Origin: Isotricha intestinalis
Taxonomy: Eukaryota > Ciliophora > Litostomatea > Vestibuliferida > Isotrichidae
Reading direction: 5' to 3'
NCBI GenBank assembly: GCA_023807065.1
Contig: JAJJLU010004550.1
Coordinates: 1 to 11,790 of the forward strand
DNA length: 11,790 nt
Shown here: piece by piece, positions 1 through 9,340 of the stretch
Position numbering within the stretch: position 1 is the first letter of the stretch
How the letters are laid out: every line of letters starts with the position of its first letter
Translations under genes and position numbers: made by a program
The notes under the pieces: model-generated
What the model was told of the DNA's origin: nothing
Database searches by the model: none
What the model saw: the letters and a program-made list of their open reading frames with translations, nothing else

Positions 1-985
1 TTTTTAAATATAATAAAAATGAATATAAATAAAGAGATTATGTTTTTCATTTATATATAATAAATTTATATCCTTTACACACCTATATTTAATAAATAAT
101 TATTTATAAAGTTTAAATCAAATAAATTTATTTTAAAAAATTAAAAAAGAAAAAATAATTTATGTTGTAAGAGATTTATAATTTAAATTCAATTTTGAAA
201 TCATAATCAAAATAATTCATTGAATTAAATTTGTAATATATTTAAAAATACAAAAATTATTAACTAAATAAATACTACTTTTTTTCAAAATTGATGAAAT
301 TTATACCAAATAAAATCTAGAATTAGGATAAATAGTTAAAAAATTTGAAATGAAATATTGATTTAATATTAAATATTTATTGATAATTATATCTTAAAAA
401 ATTAGGTGATATCCCCATTTATACTAATTATAACAATTTCCTCATAAAATATTTATATTTTGAATTTTGAATATTAATTTTTTCTAAAATTGTGTATCCC
501 TTTATCATTATTAATTTTTTTATTCTCTTCTTAATTGAATATATTTTAAAAATCCTTTATTTTCCATGAATCTCTGTTTTATTAGATTCAAACTTTAATT
601 TCAATGGGATTTTAGATCTAATCATAAGTAAATAAATGAATTAGTTTTTAATAATATAAAATCAAATTTATTTTCATATCAATAAGTCATTCTCTATAAT
701 AACTTATCAAAGTTTGATTAAAAATTACATATTCATTTTATTAATTTTTTATTTCCAATATTCTTTTTCAAATTCTTTATTTCAATTTAACTGACTTTTA
801 TTTCTTTTATTTTTGAGAACTTCTACAATATTTAAAAGAATTCTTTTCAGTCTAACTATTAAAACAGAATAAAAATTAATAAAAGATTATATTATTAATA
901 AAAAACAAGAAATAATTGAATTAAAAAGAAGAATATTTTTAATATTTTTGTTTTATGATTGATTTTAAAAAATTATGAAAAAATA
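1..985. other. AT-rich left spacer, no supportable gene
   Basis: This stretch is almost pure A/T with dense stops in all frames, and I see no gene in it. The longest near-open frame runs on the minus strand from an ATG at 623-625 to a TAA at 428-430 and is broken by one in-frame TAA at 557-559. It would encode a Lys/Ile-rich peptide of about 65 residues matching nothing I know, so I treat it as chance or a relic. The part next to 986 is the 3' flank of the hydrolase gene. There is no telomere-like repeat at this edge, so the window is cut inside a longer molecule on this side. Confidence 0.6.
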
Positions 986-1840
986 TTAAAAGTTATCAAG
1001 TGATTTTAATTCAGACGGAATTTCAAGTAATTGTTTAATTTTTTCATCATCAAAATTAATGACATTTTTTCTATCATCGATTTCAATTTTTTTTTCTTTA
1101 AAAAATAATTCTATTTGTTCTAAAATATCACTTTCATAATCAAAATAATTATGAGTCATATTTTCTCTTAAAACTAATTTTTTTTTTTGAGAACTACATT
1201 TCTCATATAAATTTTCTGAATTTTTATATAAAATTAAAGGATCTTTCTTTCCGTGAATAATTAAAATAGGGTTTTTAACTTGTTGTATACTATCAATAGA
1301 TTTGAAAATATCTTCAAATTCATCTTCTTTGAATAAATTTCCAATATTTTTTATTGATTCAAAAGCACTTACTAAAATAGTTGATTTTGGGTTTCTTTTT
1401 GAAGATAAATAAACTGCAGGAGCAGTTCCCATACTTCTTCCAAAAACATAAATATTATTATCTTGAATATTAAACAATTTTTTAATATAATCATATATAA
1501 ATAATGAATCTTCTAAAATTGAATCTGAATCTACTTCTCCTAAATAACATGAATAACCTTTATATTCTACTATTAATATATTCATATTAAATTTTGAATT
1601 AAATTCTAATCCCAAATCAATATAATTTAATATTATTTCTCCATTTCCATGATACATTATTATAAAATTAGGAGAATTTTCTTTTGATTTTATTAAACAA
1701 CATGGAATGAATATTGTTTTATTATTGTTATCTTCCTTTGGTATATATAAAATTTGGTCTTTAAAAAGTAATAATTTCTGATAAGATATTTTTGTAGGAA
1801 AAAAATATGCTTCTTCAGTGTTTTTTTTTTTTCCTTTCAT
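986..1840 (-). CDS. Alpha/beta serine hydrolase, ABHD17/BEM46-like
   Basis: This complete 284-aa protein is an alpha/beta-hydrolase of the group that includes BEM46, ABHD13 and ABHD17. Visible landmarks are the His-Gly oxyanion motif (YHGNG, residues 63-67), a VEYKGYS turn after the next strand, the nucleophile elbow GRSMG with Ser136, Asp200 in GKKDPL, and His230 in MTHNYF. These give a full Ser-Asp-His triad in the right order and spacing. The GTAPAVYLSS stretch after the elbow resembles the ABHD17 equivalent. Animal ABHD17 proteins remove palmitate from membrane proteins and are anchored by an N-terminal Cys cluster. That cluster is absent here (the N-terminus is MKGKKKN), so a soluble enzyme is likely and the substrate is unknown. 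I see no signal peptide. The ATG at 1838-1840 is preceded by in-frame TAA TAA. Fold confidence is high; subfamily is moderate. Confidence 0.9.
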   Translation of the reverse strand: MKGKKKNTEEAYFFPTKISYQKLLLFKDQILYIPKEDNNNKTIFIPCCLIKSKENSPNFIIMYHGNGEIILNYIDLGLEFNSKFNMNILIVEYKGYSCYLGEVDSDSILEDSLFIYDYIKKLFNIQDNNIYVFGRSMGTAPAVYLSSKRNPKSTILVSAFESIKNIGNLFKEDEFEDIFKSIDSIQQVKNPILIIHGKKDPLILYKNSENLYEKCSSQKKKLVLRENMTHNYFDYESDILEQIELFFKEKKIEIDDRKNVINFDDEKIKQLLEIPSELKSLDNF

Positions 1841-2175
1841 TTTTTATTAAAATTGAAGCAATATTTTTATTTATATAAGAATATATTGACCGTTTAATAA
1901 TAATGGAATTCTTCGATTTTAAAGAAAAAAAATAAGTAATAAACGATTTATTATATTATTTGATAATTAATAAGAACTAATGAATTTTGAAAACTCATTA
2001 AAATGACCCAATACAAATGAAATTTTATCAATTGATTCAATATTTTTTATCTTTTGAAAAAAAGGTGTTTTTGGAATTAAATATTTTTCATTATTTCAAT
2101 AATTTAATATTATATAATTAATAATCATTTTTTTAATTAATAATATTATATTTTTTAGGAGAAAAATAACTGTTT
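1841..2175. other. Spacer with a possible minus-strand gene relic
   Basis: This A/T-rich spacer separates two minus-strand genes and contains runs of TAATTAATAAT-type sequence around 2105-2155. A minus-strand frame from an ATG at 2126-2128 to a TAA at 1967-1969 is open apart from one TGA at 2096-2098. The 41 codons after that TGA include residues such as YLIPKTPFF and FVLGHFNEF and look more like coding sequence than the surroundings. I find no AG acceptor just upstream that would make it an exon. It may be a decayed small gene or chance, and I do not call a gene. Confidence 0.45.
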
Positions 2176-3144
2176 TTAGAATTCATTTTTTAATTTCGAA
2201 GGTAAAATTGAATTAAATTCAATATCACCTCTTAAAGCAATTTCATCTTTTAAATTTTTATCAAATCCAAAAAAGTGTAATTTAATAATTTCTAAATAAA
2301 TCATTGAAGAAATAATAAAAATACATGAACTAAATATTTCAATATTTAAAAAACCATTTAAAAGAGCAAATATTATATAACAAAGTGTATCTATTGTTAC
2401 GAAATGGACTGCATTATATTTTAATAAAATTTTACATATACAAAAGTTATATACTATTTCTCTAAAACTATAAAAAATTAATTGAAAAATATTTCCCTTT
2501 AAACCCCCATTTATGAAAAATTGTATTATGTCTTTAAATCCATATAAAAACTTAGTAAATCCAAATAATCCAATTAAAAGAAATATACTTGTAAAATATT
2601 TTGTATTTATTTGTTTTATTAATAAATATGAAAAACAATAACAATATGATTGGATAATTATTTTAAAAATTAGAAGGATAAAATAACTAATACTTATTAA
2701 TTGTGAATATTTATAAAAATAATAATATAAATAAGTATATATAAAAAATATCAAATTGATAAAAATTGATAAGTATTGATGAGAATATATTTTTTTATGA
2801 AAAAAAAAACCATCAATTAAAAATATCATAATTAAATCAGCATATAAAAAATCATTATATTGTATTTTGTTAACTAAATAAAAAAAATTAAGAAAAAGTA
2901 TGTTAGAACACAAAATTAAAATTATTTTTATTATGTTTGATTTATTAAATTTATAATTCATATTTTGTTCCTTTGGTAATACAAATCTTTCAGTAATATA
3001 AATTATTAACATTGTCATTTGTAATGATGAATTTTCATTTTTTTCAAATAAATTGGATATTACACTTGTAATTCTATATAATAAAATAATTAATAAATAA
3101 ATCATTAGTTCTTTTAATCCTTTTCCATTAAATGATATAATCAT
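2176..3144 (-). CDS. Polytopic membrane protein, possible DMT/EamA-like
   Basis: This complete 322-aa protein is dominated by hydrophobic segments rich in Ile, Leu, Phe and Tyr. I count 8 to 10 likely helices, near residues 10-31, 38-52, 69-92, 97-115, 121-142, 146-168, 183-210, 217-241, 245-263 and 266-288. The tail (289-322) is short, charged and probably cytosolic. Ten helices, an IYSHQYLSI motif after helix 4 and a LHFFGFDKN-type sequence just after the last helix resemble, from memory, a broad family of uncharacterised protist proteins related to drug/metabolite transporters. No substrate can be given. There is no cleavable signal peptide. The ATG at 3142-3144 follows an in-frame TAA two codons upstream, and the gene ends in TAA. 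A membrane protein is certain; the transporter assignment is inference. Confidence 0.85.
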   Translation of the reverse strand: MIISFNGKGLKELMIYLLIILLYRITSVISNLFEKNENSSLQMTMLIIYITERFVLPKEQNMNYKFNKSNIIKIILILCSNILFLNFFYLVNKIQYNDFLYADLIMIFLIDGFFFHKKIYSHQYLSIFINLIFFIYTYLYYYFYKYSQLISISYFILLIFKIIIQSYCYCFSYLLIKQINTKYFTSIFLLIGLFGFTKFLYGFKDIIQFFINGGLKGNIFQLIFYSFREIVYNFCICKILLKYNAVHFVTIDTLCYIIFALLNGFLNIEIFSSCIFIISSMIYLEIIKLHFFGFDKNLKDEIALRGDIEFNSILPSKLKNEF

Positions 3145-3890
3145 TTTCTTTTAATTATTAATTAATTTTATATTTAAGTTCAAATATTAAGTCATTCAAT
3201 TTTTTAATTTATTTTTAAAAATAAATATCCTATAATAGTTATATTTCTTGAATTTTAATATATTTTCTACAAAAAATCATTTATCTAAATAATAAATCAA
3301 TACTTTTATTTATCATAAATACATTTAAAAAATTGTCAATCTTTAAAGGATGTTTTCATTAATAATAATCTAAAATATTTTATCAAATATTAGTAAATAC
3401 TTTAATCAAATATATAATTATTCTATTTTTATTAGTTTTAAATAATGATTCACATCTTCTTCTAATAGTGTTCAGAATAAATATTTTATTTGTATATAAA
3501 TGATAATAAATTCTTTGCTTAGATTTAATTGTTTTTTCACTTTTATTATTATCAATTTATTTTTCATTTCAATATAAATTTTTTTAAGTGTTTGAATTGA
3601 ATTTTTTTGTTATTATTTTTTTTTGTAAACTTTTAACCTTTAAAAAGTTGAAAACTTCTATTTAATTTTATTTGACATAAAAAAATCAGAAGATTGATTA
3701 TTATTGGTATATAGATTGATAATTAATGAAATTTCCATTCATCATTTGGACAATTATGAATGTATATTATTAAATAAGTATCATAAATTAATTATTGAAC
3801 ATTATAATTTATTTTAAACAATCAAAAAATTATTTATTAATTAAATATTTTTAATAAATAAAGAATTAAATAAAAAATTAATAAACATAT
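3145..3890. other. AT-rich spacer, no confident gene
   Basis: This spacer of about 745 bp lies between two minus-strand genes and should hold the promoter of the membrane-protein gene and the 3' flank of the GAPVD1-like gene. A short inverted repeat (AACTTTT at 3628-3634, AAAAGTT at 3643-3649, 8-nt loop) could form a weak hairpin, which is not remarkable at this base composition. A minus-strand frame from an ATG at 3565-3567 to a TAA at 3418-3420 is interrupted only by TGA at 3472-3474; the part after the TGA reads TLLEEDVNHYLKL. I see no RNA gene. Confidence 0.5.
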
Positions 3891-6800
3891 TTAAACATCA
3901 ATATAATTTTCCAAAGCTTCATCACATTTTTTTTTAATATCTTCTTCACTAATATTACAAAGTCTATATTTATCATCAAACAATTGTTTAACAATACCAT
4001 CAACAGTTCCAAAAACTGGAAATTGAAAAGGATTTTCAACATAGACTTTAATATATTCAAGATTAGAATACATTTTAATAGGTTTAGCCTTAATAATGGC
4101 ATATAACAAAAAAGGAGTAAATTCTTCAGCACCAGATTGATTATTTCCTTCATTAAAAGCAATAATATTTTTAACATACAAAGCTAATTTATTTAAAGCT
4201 TCTATCTTTTTTTTTGGAGCTCTTTCTATATCTGTTTGCCTCATTAAATCTATTATATCTGTAAAAAAATCTTTGTGAATTAAATATTTTTTCTTTTGAA
4301 AAACATGCTTAGGCTCTATCCAAGATAATTTAAAACATTGTTTATATATTACTTTATCTTCTTGACTTTGTCTTATTGGAAATAGTTTATCATATAATTT
4401 CTCAAAAATTGAATCTTCTAATTTATTTTTTATTTTTAATCGAAATGCGTTTAAATTATTGTTTTCTTCTTTTATTTCTTTTTCTCTTGTTATTACTTTA
4501 TTTAAATCATTTGATATTATTTTTATTCTTTTTTGAATACTTCCAAAACTCATTTTTAATTTTTCTTCGTCTGAAGAAGTTTGAATTTCTTTTTTTAATT
4601 TTTCTAAATTACTTAATTCATTTTGTTTTACATTCATATTTTTTACAAGTAAATCACAAATAATATTATCAATTGGAGGAATATTAGGATGTGCTTTTTG
4701 AATTATTTCAAAAACGATATCTCCTAAAAATTGTATTTTTTTATTTATTTCTAAATTTTTTTGAATTTCTATAACTTTAACCATTTTATAATCTAAAAGA
4801 ATTTTATTTAAATTAGGAAAAGTTGACAAAAAACTAGAAAGATCAATTGAATAAGAAACAAATAAATCTTTATCATGTAATTTTTTAGTAATTTGATAAG
4901 CTGATTTATTTATTTCAAAAAAACCATCTGTTGGATTAAATTCAACTTTAATATATAGTTTAAAAGGAGTTAAAGAAATAGGAAGAATTTCATGATTAAT
5001 TTGAATTTCATAAATAAGATTAATTAAGTTTTGTAAGTATACTTTTATTTTTTTTAAATTTTTCATTTTATTTATTATTAGACTACAAATTGTATCTACT
5101 TGTTCATATAAATTAATTGATTCATTTATTTTTATTTTCATTTCTGAATATATATCTTCTAATTTAATATTATTTTCTTCAAATTTTTGAATTAAAGGAA
5201 TTAAAGTTTGTGCATACCAAAATGATTGAATATTATCTGACGAAGAAGAAATTTCTGTTTTTAAATAATTCATTGATTCACTTAATATATTATTTATTTC
5301 ATTATTTTCTAAATTTATTTTTTGAATATGTTTATCTTTAAATAATAGACTTGATAATAAATTTTCAAATTTTATTATTAACTGTGATTGTAAATTATTT
5401 TCTTTTATTATATTTGTTGTTTTAGTAAAAAAAATACAATTTTGATTTGATTCTATTTCTTCTTTTAATTGTTTCATTTTAGAATTGTAAATTTCATTTG
5501 TTATTAAAAAATATGATTTACATTTTAAATTGTCTTTCATTTCATATAATCTATTTAATTTTCTTTGAGAAAAAATATACTCATTTAAAAAATCAAATAA
5601 AAAATTTTGCCTATTTTCAATATAATCTTTATTAGAAATATTTAAATTTTTAGGTATAAATTCATCTTTATTTAAGAAAAATATTTGTTTTAAATTTTCA
5701 ATTATTTCAATAAAATCTTCAATTGTTAAACAAAAAGTAAAAAATCTAAATTGTATATCTGGATATTCCTTAAAATAATCATAATAATAATTATCTAATT
5801 TAATTTCTCCTGAAGTTAACTTTTCAATATAATTAGAAAATTTAAAATGTGTTAAAGTTTCAAAAAAATCATAATATAAAGGCATAAATTCTTTTAAAAG
5901 AAACCAATTAAAACCAGTAAAACAAATAGTTTTTTCTTCATTATATAATTCCCCTTTTTGAGCATCTTCTATGAATTTTAAAATAAATTTAATTTTTGTT
6001 AAAATATCTTCATCAATGATTAAATCAATATAAACTTCATTATCACATGTATTTAAAAAAGGATAAAATACCATTGAAAAAAAATACTTAGATACAAAAC
6101 GATAAGTATCTAAAGGAGAAACATTAGGAAATTTTTTTTCAATTAATATTTTTATCATTTTACAAACACATCGAATACTATAAGGAAAAATAGGAGCTTT
6201 ATCTAAAAAATTTTTGAATAATACATATAATATTTTTTTAACTGACATAAAGCTTTGACAATAACTACTTAAAATTTCTTCAGAAGAATCATAATTATAC
6301 ATTTCTTCAATTAACAAAGAAGATGAAATATATTGTTTATTTTTATCTTTTATGTTTAACTGTCTATTACAATATTCTTCAATAATCCTATTACCACATT
6401 TATTTCTATATTCTTCTAAGCCTTTAATAGATAAATCATAAAAATATTGTCTATAAAAAACATTACTATCTTTTTGTTTTTGTTTTTGTTTTTCTTGATA
6501 ATATAAAGTTTCTTTGATACTATCATCAATACTAGTTATACTATCTTTAATTGATTTAATATCAAATCTCCAAGTTTCATTTCTTCTCATTGCAAATTCA
6601 TTAATTACTTTTTGAATTATATCATGAAAAAATTGTCTAATTTCATATTTATTATTTATTCCTTTTAATAAATAAAAACATTTTGAATTTCTTAAAAAAA
6701 TATCAATATTATTTAAAGAATTTATTGAATTAAATTCTTGATTTAAAGCTCTCCAAATTAAGGTTAATAATTCATCTTCTACTGAATTTACTTTTAATAT

Positions 6801-7202
6801 ATCTTCAAAAAAATTATCCATAAATAAATTAGAAAAAATATTTTGTATTGAATCTATTTTTGCATTATCATATATTTTAAATATTAATTCAGTATCTTGT
6901 CTTATGAAAGTTAAAAATTTTTTACAAGATAAATAATTGAAATTTAAAAACTTTTCAGAATCTTCTTCTAATTTTATTTCTGTTTTTCCTAATTTTTCAA
7001 TTAATTTTAAATGCTTTGATATATAATCTATTTTTAATTTATATATTTCTTTTGAAGAATTCTCAATGTTTTGAATTTCTTTCAAAGAGTTTAAAACTAA
7101 TTAAATTTATTATTTATTTTTACATAAAAGTCTCTTTGATGAATCTTGTAATATTAAACTTTGAAGTTTTTGTAATATTTCTAAATGATTAATTTTTTCC
7201 AT
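3891..7202 (-). CDS. GAPVD1/RME-6-like RasGAP + VPS9 domain protein
   Basis: Exon 1 (7124-7202) joined to exon 2 (3891-7096) gives 1,094 aa. The ATG at 7200-7202 follows an in-frame TAA at 7221-7223. The VPS9 domain spans about residues 910-1080: a helical part with KLYDKLFP and LSWIEPKHVF, then SGAEEFTPFLLYAIIKAKP and YSNLEYI. VPS9 domains exchange nucleotide on Rab5-type GTPases at endosomes. Residues about 135-375 resemble a RasGAP domain: FLRNS with Arg162 sits where the arginine finger is expected, followed by FPYSIRCVCKM and KYFFSMVFYPFL. The RasGAP-then-VPS9 order is that of animal GAPVD1/RME-6, which acts in endocytosis and receptor traffic. The middle is Lys/Asn/Ile-rich and partly helical. 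Oddities: the expected VPS9 aspartate is Glu1017, the tyrosine motif after YSNLEYI is not recognisable, and the Arg of the FLR motif is Ser (GAPVD1 also lacks it, as I recall). Family identification is strong; catalytic activity is uncertain. Confidence 0.87.
7097..7123 (-). other. 27-nt spliceosomal intron in the GAPVD1-like gene
   Basis: On the minus strand the sequence begins GTAAAAATAA and ends TTTAATTAG, 27 nt in all. Without splicing, the frame from the ATG at 7200-7202 hits TAA within a few codons. Removing the 27 nt joins a phase-1 T to TT, making a Phe codon, and continues in the frame of the long exon (…KRLLFLNSLKEI…). The long exon has no ATG near its own beginning in the right place, which also favours splicing. 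Introns this short are characteristic of some ciliates. I found no second intron in the window. Confidence 0.85.
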
Positions 7203-7815
7203 TTTAAGATTAAAAAATATTTAAAAAAATTTTAATTATAAAATAAAATGTATTAAACAGTAATTGAAATTAATAATACTTTAAAAAAAATTATGATATG
7301 AAATGTAATAAAATATTATTTTTATTAAATGTGAGAATAATTTCATTAAATTATCAATAATAATGGAATTAATCTTTATAATACTTTTAATAATTTTAAA
7401 CAAAATTTTCATGACAATATTATTTTTTAAATTCAAACACTTTTATTATAATTAAAAAAAGAAAAAAATAATAAAAAAATAATTCAAAGGGATATGAAAT
7501 GCTAAATCAAATAATATATGAATATATATTTTACCCTTTCATAATACATTAATGCTCAACTAATCTTAAAATTCACAAATCTAAAATTTTAAATAAGCAC
7601 AAATAAAAACATTGTATACATAATAAAATTTAATTATATTCTAATATTTCCAAAGAATAATAATAAGCAAACATTATTTATTTAATTATTACTTTTTCAT
7701 ATTAAAAATTGATTTTTTCTGATTAAATTTATGAAAATTTTATTTTTTTATATTTATATATTTCCTTTTTTTAAGTACATTTTTAAGTTTTTTTAATTTT
7801 TTTTATAAAATATAA
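7203..7815. other. Divergent intergenic region, shared 5' flank
   Basis: This 613-bp spacer separates the diverging GAPVD1-like gene (-) and the 203-aa gene (+), so it should contain both promoters. It is extremely A/T-rich, with a long T-rich stretch on the plus strand directly before the plus gene (about 7725-7808). I see no TATA box or other factor site that stands out from the background, no RNA gene and no open frame worth calling. Confidence 0.55.
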
Positions 7816-8427
7816 ATGAAAAAAAATCATTCTTTTTATTTATATAGAATAATTAATAATAATAATATTGTAAGAAGTAAATTTAATGAAACTTATGATT
7901 ATAATGAGGAGAAGGGTAATTTTGATAAAAGTAAAAATAATATGAGATTGATTTTACCTCCAATTAAATCAATAACATCTAATAATGATAATCATATTGA
8001 AGAACAATTAAATTTGATTGTAATAAAACCACAAAAAAAATTAATAAATAAAAATATACATATTCTACATAAAAAACTTCCAAATTTAAAAAAAGAAGAA
8101 AGTAAAAAAATCAAAAATCAAAAATTTAAAATAAAAAATAATAATAAAATTCCTTATGATTTTAAAAATATAAAAATTTTAGGAAATAATGAAAATAATA
8201 CAATTGAAAAAACACAAAATTCAAATTCTACTATTTCTCATTTATCTGTTTTTCATTCTATAAAAAATAGAAAAAAAAGTAGTTCAATAAGTTTAAATTG
8301 TGATTCTATATTTTCGTTAAGTGAAGAAGAAAATATAATAAATAATATTAAAAAAGAAATTAACACAGATTCTTTTAAAAAATTTTGTAAAAAGATAAAT
8401 GATATATTAAATTTAAATATAAATTAA
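7816..8427 (+). CDS. Hypothetical basic low-complexity protein
   Basis: I do not recognise this 203-aa protein. It is very rich in Asn, Lys, Ile and Ser, has no membrane segment or signal peptide, and is strongly basic in the middle (residues 72-120). LILPPIKS (45-52) is a short hydrophobic/proline motif of the kind seen in intrinsically disordered proteins. Residues 150-172 place NRKKSSS next to SLSEEE, a Ser-rich patch with basic and acidic flanks that could be phosphorylated; this is inference from composition. The last 30 residues may form a helix. The ATG at 7816-7818 follows directly after an in-frame TAA, and the frame ends in TAA. It is the only plus-strand gene here, diverging from the GAPVD1-like gene and converging on the 247-aa gene 169 bp away. 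The frame length makes a real gene likely. Confidence 0.65.
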   Translation: MKKNHSFYLYRIINNNNIVRSKFNETYDYNEEKGNFDKSKNNMRLILPPIKSITSNNDNHIEEQLNLIVIKPQKKLINKNIHILHKKLPNLKKEESKKIKNQKFKIKNNNKIPYDFKNIKILGNNENNTIEKTQNSNSTISHLSVFHSIKNRKKSSSISLNCDSIFSLSEEENIINNIKKEINTDSFKKFCKKINDILNLNIN

Positions 8428-8596
8428 TTATGAGTCATTTTAGTTTTTATATTTTATTTATTTTATACTTAAATTCATTGTAACAAATAAGATTATATTA
8501 TTTATAAAAAATTAATTTCATAAAAGATTAAATTTATTTATTACCTTAAACAATAAAATAAAAATAATGAGATTAAAAATATTAAATATATAAAAA

Positions 8597-9340
8597 TTAA
8601 AAGCCTAAATGTTTACTTACAATTCTTGACTTAAAGACTTTAATCATATTTTCATTTTTCATAATATTCTCTTGAATACTATTAATTAATCTTTTATTTT
8701 CATTTTGTTTTTTATTTAATAATAATTTAAATTTAGCAAATTTATCATAATCCTTAATAGTAGTATTAAGATGTTCGTCTAAAACATCTAAATTATCTGA
8801 AAGTTGAAAAGCTAATTTTGCAGTCATCGAAGATTTTTTTAAAGAAGGTCTTCTTATTCTTTCTGTATTATTAATTTTTAAACTTTTAACAAAAAGATTA
8901 TATCTATTATTTTTATTTATGTTTGCGTTAATTGTTGGATTATCTGATATTTTTATAAATAAGTTTTTCTTTTTTATTTTATTTGAATTTTTTAATACAC
9001 TTTTTTTTATTATTTCATGTGGAATTACAGTGTGATTAGTTTTGTCGATAAATTCATTATGATTTTCAGAAAATAGATTGTCTAATATATTATCGTTTAA
9101 ATATTTATTTTGTTTATTTAAATTCATTAAATTTATATATTTATTTGTTAAAAGAGAAGAATCTTTTATTGTTTTATTTAATTTATTTTTTTTATTTAAA
9201 GTTTTTATTGTTCTTTGAATAAATGTATTACTAAATTTATTTGAATTTTCATCATAAGATGGTAAATTTTTTGAAAAATTTGAATCTTTTTCTTTACATA
9301 AAATATTGTATTTTAGTAATTGAGTGGCATCTTTTTCCAT
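8597..9340 (-). CDS. Hypothetical protein with helical C-terminus
   Basis: I do not recognise this 247-aa protein. The first 160 residues are Asn/Lys/Ser/Ile-rich and look disordered. Residues 161-171 read RIRRPSLKKSS, a basic cluster in which Arg-Arg-Pro-Ser (Ser166) fits the general PKA-type consensus. From about 173 to 235 the sequence becomes a probable amphipathic helix or coiled coil (KLAFQLSDNLDVLDEHL, then a Lys/Asn/Gln-rich helix), and it ends KHLGF. There is no signal peptide or membrane segment. The ATG at 9338-9340 is immediately preceded by an in-frame TAA, and the gene ends in TAA. Pairing a disordered basic region with a C-terminal helix suggests a binding or scaffold protein, but that is only inference. 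Both hypothetical genes could be lineage-specific. Confidence 0.65.
   Translation of the reverse strand: MEKDATQLLKYNILCKEKDSNFSKNLPSYDENSNKFSNTFIQRTIKTLNKKNKLNKTIKDSSLLTNKYINLMNLNKQNKYLNDNILDNLFSENHNEFIDKTNHTVIPHEIIKKSVLKNSNKIKKKNLFIKISDNPTINANINKNNRYNLFVKSLKINNTERIRRPSLKKSSMTAKLAFQLSDNLDVLDEHLNTTIKDYDKFAKFKLLLNKKQNENKRLINSIQENIMKNENMIKVFKSRIVSKHLGF

Noticed and set aside
612..621. Perfect palindrome TTAGATCTAA
   Set aside because: A single 10-bp palindrome is expected by chance in A/T-rich DNA and has no partner site.
1967..2128. Selenocysteine or reassigned TGA in the spacer frame
   Set aside because: About 2,600 confident codons contain no sense TGA, Trp is TGG and Cys is TGT or TGC, and I saw no SECIS-like element; a relic or chance is simpler.
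3628..3649. Hairpin AACTTTT/AAAAGTT as a terminator or RNA element
   Set aside because: It has a seven-pair A/T-rich stem in a eukaryotic spacer, with no supporting context.
3878..4177. 99-aa minus-strand frame rich in Leu
   Set aside because: It lies in another frame over the 3' end of the GAPVD1-like gene, whose VPS9 motifs prove the real frame.
4376..4663. 95-aa plus-strand hydrophobic frame
   Set aside because: It is the antisense of the Lys/Glu-rich helical part of the GAPVD1-like gene; A-rich codons read backwards give Leu/Phe runs that mimic a membrane protein.
9241..9340. Start of a plus-strand frame with ATG at 9241
   Set aside because: This part is antisense to the N-terminus of the 247-aa gene; only the region after 9341 is worth comment.
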